DNA of 5,563 bases, taken from NCBI GenBank assembly GCA_027020105.1, contig JALUVW010000131.1:1-5563 (forward strand), read 5' to 3'. A program made the translations under genes and the position numbers. Positions 1-4,161 of the stretch are shown piece after piece. How positions within the stretch are numbered: the stretch's first letter is position 1; every line of letters starts with the position of its first letter. A model generated the notes under the pieces. It was not told the DNA's origin. It ran no database searches and saw nothing but the letters and a program-made list of their open reading frames with translations. The stretch is from Candidatus Falkowiibacteriota bacterium. Lineage in GTDB: Bacteria > Patescibacteriota > Patescibacteriia > Patescibacteriales > SZUA-104.

Positions 1-8
1 GCAATTAC

Positions 9-37
9 TTGACTATTTGCAATATTTATGCTATTTT
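9..37 (+). promoter_or_regulatory. Extended -10 promoter for the sigma-4/HARE protein gene
   Basis: A -35 box TTGACT (9-14) is separated by 17 bases from a -10 box TATTTT (32-37). A TG at 29-30, one base before the -10, gives an extended -10 (TATGCTATTTT, 27-37). Transcription would start near 44, leaving a leader of about 80 bases. The boxes and spacing are seen directly; activity is inferred. This is the only promoter in the window with both a good -35 and an extended -10. Confidence 0.7.
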
Positions 38-43
38 AATAAA

Positions 44-124
44 ACATTTGAAAAATAAGAAAAATAATATAAACAAGAATAATCCTTTTTTTCTTTTTAT
101 TTTTTTATTTTTCTTATTTATATT
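44..124 (+). promoter_or_regulatory. AT-only-like, U-rich 5' leader with inverted repeat
   Basis: This stretch is almost entirely A and T. From 84 to 119 it is a run of T with scattered A and C, so the mRNA just before the start codon is U-rich and has no Shine-Dalgarno. AAATAAGAAAA (53-63) is an exact 11-base inverted match to TTTTCTTATTT (109-119), so the leader could fold into an A-U-rich stem reaching to five bases from the start codon. In such low-complexity DNA a match of this length could be chance. U-rich leaders can be bound by ribosomal protein S1; that role is an inference here. Confidence 0.4.
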
Positions 125-1339
125 ATGACAGAACAATCTATCTTAGATCAAATTATATCCAATTATAAATCCGAAGAAATCGCCAACTTGGACGCGGTGG
201 AAATAATCGGCAATTTGTTCGGAGAGCTTAGCGAAAGAGAGCGGGATATTTTATCCCGTCGTTTTGGTTTACGCGGACAAAACAGCGAGACCTTGGAAAA
301 CATAGGCAAGGCCCATAATTTGACCCGCGAACGCATCAGGCAGATTGAAAACTCGGGGGTAAACAAAATACGCCAATTAAAAAATTTGGAAGACCGCGTA
401 AGCCGGCTCAAGAGCGTGATGAGCCAGTTGATTGAAGAGCATGGAGGAATGATTGAGCGTGAATATTTGCTTGATAATTTGGTTTGTTTTTCCGCCGGCA
501 ATAGCAAAAATTCCGACAAGGAAAGGGACTTGCATAAAAACCATCTTGATTTTTTAATATCAAAATTGATGAAACAAGAGTTTGAAACCGTTGGCGATTC
601 CGGAAATTTCAAACATTATTTCAGGTTTAAGTACCGGCAATTGGACCACTTGGAGGAAATAGCGGAAGAATTGCTGGAAAAAATCAAGGAATTGAAAAAA
701 GCGTTGAAAACCGAAGAGGTTATTAAACTGGCCTGTGAACTGGACAGCTTCAAGAGACATCAAGACAAATTAAGCGCGCCCAACAATATTGACATTTCCC
801 AAGTTCTGGGAGGGGATTTTTTTGACGAAGACGCGGATTTAATTAACAGAAACAAGCCCATATACGCCATTTTGCGGGCGGCCAAAAACATTGAACAGAA
901 TAAATTCGGTTATTGGGGAGCGCGCGATTGGCGCGAGATAAATCCAAAGACGATAAACGATAAAATATATTTGGTTTTGGCCAATCGCGGCAAGCCTATG
1001 CATTTCGCGGAGATCGCGGACGAAATCAATAAAATCAATTTTGACAAAAAACGCGCCAATGCCGCCACCGTGCATAACGAGCTTATTTTGGACGACAAAT
1101 ACGTTCTGGTCGGCAGAGGACTGTACAGCCTGAAAGAGTGGGGCTATAAAGAAGGGACGGTGGCCGATATTATTGTTGACATTTTAAGCGAAGCCGATTA
1201 TCCGATGAGCCGCGACGAGATAGTGGACGAGGTCCTTAAACAACGTTTAGTCAAAAAAGCAACGATAATCTTGGCTTTAATGGATAAGAATAAATTTGAG
1301 AGAGTCGGGAATAAATATAAATTGAAGTCAAGGGAATAG
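125..1339 (+). CDS. Sigma-70 region 4 / HARE-HTH multi-domain DNA-binding protein
   Basis: Probable transcription-associated DNA-binding protein of 404 residues. Residues about 34-88 are a clear sigma-70 region 4: SERERDILSRRFGL is region 4.1, and the helix-turn-helix follows (ETLENIGKAHNLTRERIRQI, 55-74), the part that in sigma factors reads the -35 box and touches the RNA polymerase flap. Regions 1 to 3 are absent, so there is no -10-melting region 2. Residues about 274-340 look like a HARE-HTH winged helix (NDKIYLVLANRGKPMHFAEI ... GRGLYSLKEWGY), the fold also found in the RNA polymerase delta subunit RpoE. A second winged helix follows at 344-400, and residues 96-170 may be another, joined by a helical, Lys/Glu-rich linker (about 172-215). 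The ATG at 125 is the first in frame after the promoter; no Shine-Dalgarno. Its own promoter and a spacer of 266 bases to the next gene suggest a single-gene unit. It might be a promoter-specific co-activator or delta-like factor rather than a true sigma; domain calls are from motif recognition, function is inferred. Confidence 0.85.
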   Translation: MTEQSILDQIISNYKSEEIANLDAVEIIGNLFGELSERERDILSRRFGLRGQNSETLENIGKAHNLTRERIRQIENSGVNKIRQLKNLEDRVSRLKSVMSQLIEEHGGMIEREYLLDNLVCFSAGNSKNSDKERDLHKNHLDFLISKLMKQEFETVGDSGNFKHYFRFKYRQLDHLEEIAEELLEKIKELKKALKTEEVIKLACELDSFKRHQDKLSAPNNIDISQVLGGDFFDEDADLINRNKPIYAILRAAKNIEQNKFGYWGARDWREINPKTINDKIYLVLANRGKPMHFAEIADEINKINFDKKRANAATVHNELILDDKYVLVGRGLYSLKEWGYKEGTVADIIVDILSEADYPMSRDEIVDEVLKQRLVKKATIILALMDKNKFERVGNKYKLKSRE

Positions 1340-1358
1340 GCAAAAGCCAAAAGTATTG

Positions 1359-1385
1359 TTTCGCGCGTTTTAATAATCCGCGAAA
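1359..1385. other. Hairpin in the spacer after the sigma-4/HARE gene
   Basis: TTTCGCG (1359-1365) and CGCGAAA (1379-1385) form a perfect 7-bp stem with a 13-base loop, 20 bases after the stop codon. No T-run follows on either strand, so it is not a textbook intrinsic terminator. It could still protect the mRNA 3' end or be a protein-binding palindrome. Related words occur in the spacer after ftsA. The rest of 1386-1450 shows nothing I recognise. Confidence 0.4.
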
Positions 1386-1450
1386 AACAGGTTTGAAGTT
1401 TGGTTAATCGTGATAATTCAAGGTTGATCAAGCTTTAAATCTGTTTTTGT

Positions 1451-1480
1451 TTGGCGAAAACGGGGCAAATGTGGTAAAAT
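1451..1480 (+). promoter_or_regulatory. Extended -10 promoter for the T4SS-like membrane protein gene
   Basis: The -10 box TAAAAT (1475-1480) is preceded by TGG, giving TGTGGTAAAAT (1470-1480). A partial -35, TTGGCG (1451-1456), lies 18 bases upstream. Transcription would begin near 1487, about 119 bases before the ATG at 1606. The element differs by one base from the one in front of ybeY, which strengthens the call. Confidence 0.65.
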
Positions 1481-1486
1481 ATCAAT

Positions 1487-1605
1487 AAGCGACGACAAAT
1501 GGCAATCCGGACGACGGGAACGGCGCGTCGCTTCATCGGTATGCCTCGGTATGGCCGCGTTTTTCGTCCCGTTGTTTATTGTTTGTCGCCCATTGCCTTA
1601 ACTTT
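1487..1605 (+). promoter_or_regulatory. Structured 5' leader, long imperfect hairpin
   Basis: This leader is clearly GC-richer than the spacer before it. It can fold back on itself in nested order: 1493-1499 with 1582-1588 (7 bp), 1503-1506 with 1578-1581 (4 bp), 1509-1519 with 1567-1577 (11 pairs, three of them G-U), 1521-1522 with 1565-1566, and 1523-1527 with 1556-1560 (one G-U). That is about 29 pairs by hand. An alternative, mutually exclusive stem pairs AAGCGACG (1487-1494) with CGTCGCTT (1526-1533), exactly 8 bp at the predicted mRNA 5' end. The start codon lies 17 bases after the long hairpin. I do not recognise a known riboswitch. The same bases also carry a small ORF (1499-1627). 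Confidence 0.45.
1536..1555 (+). repeat. Two-copy 10-base tandem repeat
   Basis: TCGGTATGCC (1536-1545) is followed at once by TCGGTATGGC (1546-1555), nine of ten bases identical. It lies in the apical loop of the long leader hairpin, so both copies would be exposed as single-stranded RNA. It may be a binding site for a regulator or simply a short duplication. Confidence 0.5.
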
Positions 1606-3102
1606 ATGGATATTGTTATTGACTTAGCCAAAATAAGTGAATTTTTAAGCCAACCGGCTCCTATTCTTTTAAAGCAAATGCTGCTTACCGTCGGCTGGAT
1701 TCCCGTGGCCATTGTCCTTTTATGGGGATTTAAAGAGCTTTGGCTTTTTTATATCCAAAGCCAGTGGGGCGCGACCCAAAAACATGTGTTTTTGGCGATA
1801 GACATACCGCGCGGGAACGAGCAGTCGCCGAAGGCGGTGGAAAATATGTTCAGTTATTTGGCCGGCGCCCACGGTTCCATTAATTTGATTGAAAAATATT
1901 GGGAAGGGAAATATCAGCTGTCATTCAGCTTTGAAATCGTAAGCATAGAGGGCTATACCCAGTTTTTGGTTCGCACTCCGGCGCAGTATCGCGATTTGGT
2001 GGAATCGGCGATTTACGCCCAATATCCGGACGCGGAAATTACCGAGGTGAACGATTACACCGAAGGTATGCCGACTAAGTTTCCGGACGATGAATACGAT
2101 GTCTGGGGGGCGGAATTTATTCAAGTTAAAAATCCGGCTTACCCCATTAAGACATATAAGGAATTTGAGCATCAAATGGGCGACCCCAAGGTGGTGTTTC
2201 GCGATCCGATGGCGTCGCTTATGGACTTGACCAGCAGTTTAAAAAAAGGAGAGCAGCTTTGGTACCAGATTATTCTCGTGCCCACCGATTTCAAATGGCC
2301 GGAAATGGGAGACAAGGAGATAAGCAAAATTTTAAATGAAAAAGTTAAAAGCAAAAGAAATATCGCGGATTGGATAATTGACTCCGTTATGGGGGTGCTG
2401 AACGTGTTTAGCGAAGGAGTGTACAGATTATGGGGCGATACCGAAAGCAAGGAAAACAAGGAGGAAGACGACTCTTTAAAAATGATGAACCTGAAGCCGA
2501 AGGAGAAAAAACAAGTGGAGGCGATACAAGAGAAGGTAAGCAAGCTGGGCTTTGAAACCAAAATAAGATTTGTTTATATCGCCAAGAAAGACGTCATAAA
2601 CAAACCGAAGGTCGTTAACGGTTTTGTCGGATACATAAAGCAGTTGGCCTCCTTGGACTTGAATAATTTAAAGCCGGATATGGATATTACCGCCACGTCC
2701 ACCGCTTATTTTTTTAAAGAAAAGCGGCTAAACCGGAGAAAGAACAGTATTGTGCAAAACTACATAAACAGGGACAGTTCGGCGGGAAGAAACAGGGGGC
2801 TGTTGAACATAGAAGAGTTGGCGACAATGTGGCATTTCCCCGTTGAGAGCGTTGTCAGGGCGCCGTTGATACAGAAAGCGGCCCGCCGCAAGGCCGAGCC
2901 GCCGATGTCGTTGCCAATCGCCGCGGAGACGCCGGCGGTTGATTTGATGGAGCCGGTTTTTGAAGAAGAAGTTGAAACCAACGAAGAGCCGAAAACAGTT
3001 CCGCGCGCGCCGGCTTTTATGGAAGAAGAGCCGAAGAAAGGCGGCGAATCGGATGAAGACAAGCCAAAAGGAGCGCCGCCGGACAATTTGCCCATAGTGT
3101 GA
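1606..3102 (+). CDS. Membrane-anchored T4SS-accessory-like protein without ATPase domain
   Basis: A 498-residue protein of the kind found in CPR genomes next to, or fused to, VirB4/TraD-like ATPases (possibly the DUF8128 family; assigned from memory). One hydrophobic segment spans about residues 24-49, so the bulk probably faces the cytoplasm. Residues 60-230 match the pattern I associate with the region before these ATPases: FLAIDIPRGNEQSPKAVENM, then GKYQLSFSFEIVSIEG and RDLVESAIYAQYPDAEI. Residues 235-320 are charged and helical. NIEELATMWHFP (401-412) is the short motif that in fused proteins comes just before the ATPase core. Here it is followed only by an acidic, proline-rich tail (about 430-498), and I see no Walker A or B motif anywhere. 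The ATG at 1606 is preferred to the in-frame TTG at 1579, which lies inside the leader hairpin. There is no Shine-Dalgarno. A DNA-transfer or secretion role is inference from family resemblance only. Confidence 0.7.
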   Translation: MDIVIDLAKISEFLSQPAPILLKQMLLTVGWIPVAIVLLWGFKELWLFYIQSQWGATQKHVFLAIDIPRGNEQSPKAVENMFSYLAGAHGSINLIEKYWEGKYQLSFSFEIVSIEGYTQFLVRTPAQYRDLVESAIYAQYPDAEITEVNDYTEGMPTKFPDDEYDVWGAEFIQVKNPAYPIKTYKEFEHQMGDPKVVFRDPMASLMDLTSSLKKGEQLWYQIILVPTDFKWPEMGDKEISKILNEKVKSKRNIADWIIDSVMGVLNVFSEGVYRLWGDTESKENKEEDDSLKMMNLKPKEKKQVEAIQEKVSKLGFETKIRFVYIAKKDVINKPKVVNGFVGYIKQLASLDLNNLKPDMDITATSTAYFFKEKRLNRRKNSIVQNYINRDSSAGRNRGLLNIEELATMWHFPVESVVRAPLIQKAARRKAEPPMSLPIAAETPAVDLMEPVFEEEVETNEEPKTVPRAPAFMEEEPKKGGESDEDKPKGAPPDNLPIV

Positions 3103-3143
3103 ATAATCCCAGAATGTAATCGGCGTGATTTTTCGCGGCTATT

Positions 3144-3154
3144 TGTGGTATAAT
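3144..3154 (+). promoter_or_regulatory. Extended -10 promoter for ybeY (leaderless)
   Basis: TGTGGTATAAT contains a perfect TATAAT (3149-3154) with TGG directly before it. No convincing -35 lies 16-18 bases upstream, which an extended -10 can tolerate. The -10 ends six bases before the ATG at 3161, so the predicted transcription start falls on or within a base or two of the start codon, implying a leaderless mRNA. It also rules against the GTG start at 3125, which lies upstream of this promoter. Confidence 0.75.
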
Positions 3155-3160
3155 ATTGTT

Positions 3161-3565
3161 ATGGTGGAAATAAACAACAAAACCAAGAGTAAAATCAATT
3201 TGGCGCTGACCAAAAAGGTGGCGGAAAAATTTTTAAAATTAAATAAAATGGAAAATCGCGACATATCAATCGCTTTTATCGGAGACGCGGCGATGCGAAA
3301 GCTGAACAAGACGTACAGGGGAAAGGATAAGCCGACCGACATTTTGGCGTTTCCGGGAGACGATGATTGTTTCGGGGAAATTATTATTGATTACGCGCAG
3401 ATTAAAAGGCAGGCCAAAGCGTATAAAAACAGCGCGCGGCAAGAGCTGATTTTTATTTTGGTTCACGGATTATTGCATTTGCTCGGATATGAAGATGAAA
3501 CGGAAGAAGGAAGAAAGAAAATGGATGAATTGGGCAGAAGTTTTATAGCGAAGCATATCACATAA
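3161..3565 (+). CDS. ybeY: Endoribonuclease/rRNA maturation factor YbeY
   Basis: YbeY is a small metal-dependent endoribonuclease that acts in 16S rRNA 3'-end maturation and ribosome quality control in the cytoplasm. The 134-residue product is a little shorter than the E. coli protein and covers the full domain. Family signatures in order: NKTYRGKDKPTDILAFP (49-65), FGEIIIDY (71-78, the usual GDI-type strand) and the metal motif HGLLHLLGYED (102-112). The usual motif is HGxLHLxGYDH, so the first two His ligands (H102, H106) are present, but the third His is Asp (D112). Asp can bind zinc, and the rest is well conserved, so the enzyme is probably active. Start: ATG at 3161, six bases after a perfect -10; the GTG at 3125 would add 12 residues unlike the family. 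It is followed by dgkA and ftsA on the same strand. Identity is secure; the effect of the ligand change is inferred. Confidence 0.95.
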   Translation: MVEINNKTKSKINLALTKKVAEKFLKLNKMENRDISIAFIGDAAMRKLNKTYRGKDKPTDILAFPGDDDCFGEIIIDYAQIKRQAKAYKNSARQELIFILVHGLLHLLGYEDETEEGRKKMDELGRSFIAKHIT

Positions 3566-3568
3566 TTT

Positions 3569-3720
3569 AAAAATCAAAATGTAAAAATCAAAATGACAAT
3601 TAAAATGTAAAATTTTTAATATAAATTTATTTTTTTATAATTTTTAAATTTTACATTGTCATCCCGTGTCGCGGCATGGGACAAGCTTTGATATTTGATT
3701 TTTACGTTTTGAATTTTTAT
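3569..3720. repeat. Large AT-rich inverted repeat with inserted GC-rich hairpin
   Basis: The spacer between ybeY and dgkA is one composite palindrome. The left outer arm (3569-3592) holds two copies of AAAAATCAAAATG (3569-3581 and 3583-3595). It pairs with 3694-3718 apart from one extra base and one G-U pair. An inner arm (3594-3615) pairs with 3645-3661 if a five-base bulge is allowed. The right arm carries an extra segment at 3662-3693 whose TCCCGTG (3662-3668) and CATGGGA (3675-3681) form a 7-bp stem, one G-U, with a six-base loop. It may end or stabilise the ybeY transcript in both directions. The ends lie right against the ybeY stop and the dgkA ATG. A copy elsewhere in the genome would make it a dispersed repeat. 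Confidence 0.65.
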
Positions 3721-4086
3721 ATGATAAATATTAAGCGCCTGTTCAAAAGTTTCGCGTACGCCTCCCGCGGACTCGTAAAAATTTTCCGAGAGGAGCAGAA
3801 TTTGAGGATACAGACCGCTATTGCCGCCGGCGTGATTATGGCGGCGTGGTATTTTAAGGTGAGCCGTATTGAGTGGAGCGTATTGATTTTAACCATCACT
3901 ATGGTCGTGTTAATGGAAACCGTAAATACCGCGGTTGAGCTTATAACCGATGTTTTAAAGCCCCGCATAAACGGATACGTCAAAACAATAAAGGACGTGA
4001 TGGCCGCCGCGGTGGTAATATCTTCAATCGCGGCGGCGGTTGTCGGCGTAATCATATTTTGGCCGTATTTGTGGGCTTTGTTTTAA
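3721..4086 (+). CDS. dgkA: DgkA-family diacylglycerol/undecaprenol kinase
   Basis: A small integral membrane lipid kinase that uses ATP to phosphorylate diacylglycerol or, as in Gram-positive members, undecaprenol, making the lipid carrier for peptidoglycan. The 121-residue length is typical. An amphipathic N-terminus (LFKSFAYASRGLVKIFREEQN, 7-27) contains the conserved acidic pair E24/E25. Three membrane helices follow at about 31-47, 51-74 and 93-117. The catalytic signature is intact: ETVNTAVELITD (66-77, with E66, N69, E73) and KTIKDVMAAAVV (88-99, with K91, D92). The ATG at 3721 starts directly in the family's first helix. An in-frame ATG at 3676 lies inside the inverted repeat and would add 15 residues unlike the family. 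There is no Shine-Dalgarno and no good promoter of its own, so it may be read from the ybeY promoter. The substrate cannot be decided from sequence; undecaprenol is more likely given the ftsA neighbour. Confidence 0.92.
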   Translation: MINIKRLFKSFAYASRGLVKIFREEQNLRIQTAIAAGVIMAAWYFKVSRIEWSVLILTITMVVLMETVNTAVELITDVLKPRINGYVKTIKDVMAAAVVISSIAAAVVGVIIFWPYLWALF

Positions 4087-4097
4087 TGTGTTATAAT
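4069..4097 (+). promoter_or_regulatory. Extended -10 promoter for ftsA
   Basis: TGTGTTATAAT (4087-4097) gives a perfect TATAAT (4092-4097) with TG at 4089-4090. A weak -35, TTGTGG (4069-4074), stands 17 bases upstream inside the end of dgkA. The -10 begins six bases after the dgkA stop codon. Transcription would start near 4104, giving a 58-base AT-rich leader without a Shine-Dalgarno. The leader carries a start-stop pair, ATG TGA, at 4108-4113. Confidence 0.7.
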
Positions 4098-4161
4098 AAT
4101 TAGGTAAATGTGATTTGTAATTTGCTTTAATATATAAAAGTTATTCAATTATCAGTGTTTT

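Noticed and set aside
1359..1385. Intrinsic terminator of the first gene.
   Set aside because: The stem is acceptable but no T-run follows on either strand; kept only as a hairpin.
1579..1605. TTG start nine codons upstream of the T4SS-like gene's ATG.
   Set aside because: It lies inside the right arm of the leader hairpin and adds a stretch unlike a typical N-terminus; the ATG at 1606 is simpler.
2172..2561. A 129-codon minus-strand frame inside the T4SS-like gene.
   Set aside because: Low-complexity Ser/Phe/Leu product, no promoter or start context, fully antisense to a better-supported gene.
3125..3160. GTG start adding 12 residues to YbeY.
   Set aside because: It lies upstream of the perfect extended -10 at 3144-3154 and the added residues do not belong to the family.
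3569..3595. CRISPR-like or satellite array because of the repeated AAAAATCAAAATG units.
   Set aside because: Only two units in direct order with no spacers; the structure is an inverted repeat.
3676..3720. ATG start adding 15 residues to DgkA.
   Set aside because: The extension is encoded by the inverted repeat and precedes the family's normal first residues.
4108..4113. ATG TGA start-stop pair in the ftsA leader as a regulatory mini-ORF.
   Set aside because: It sits only a few bases from the predicted transcript end and such pairs are common by chance in AT-rich DNA.
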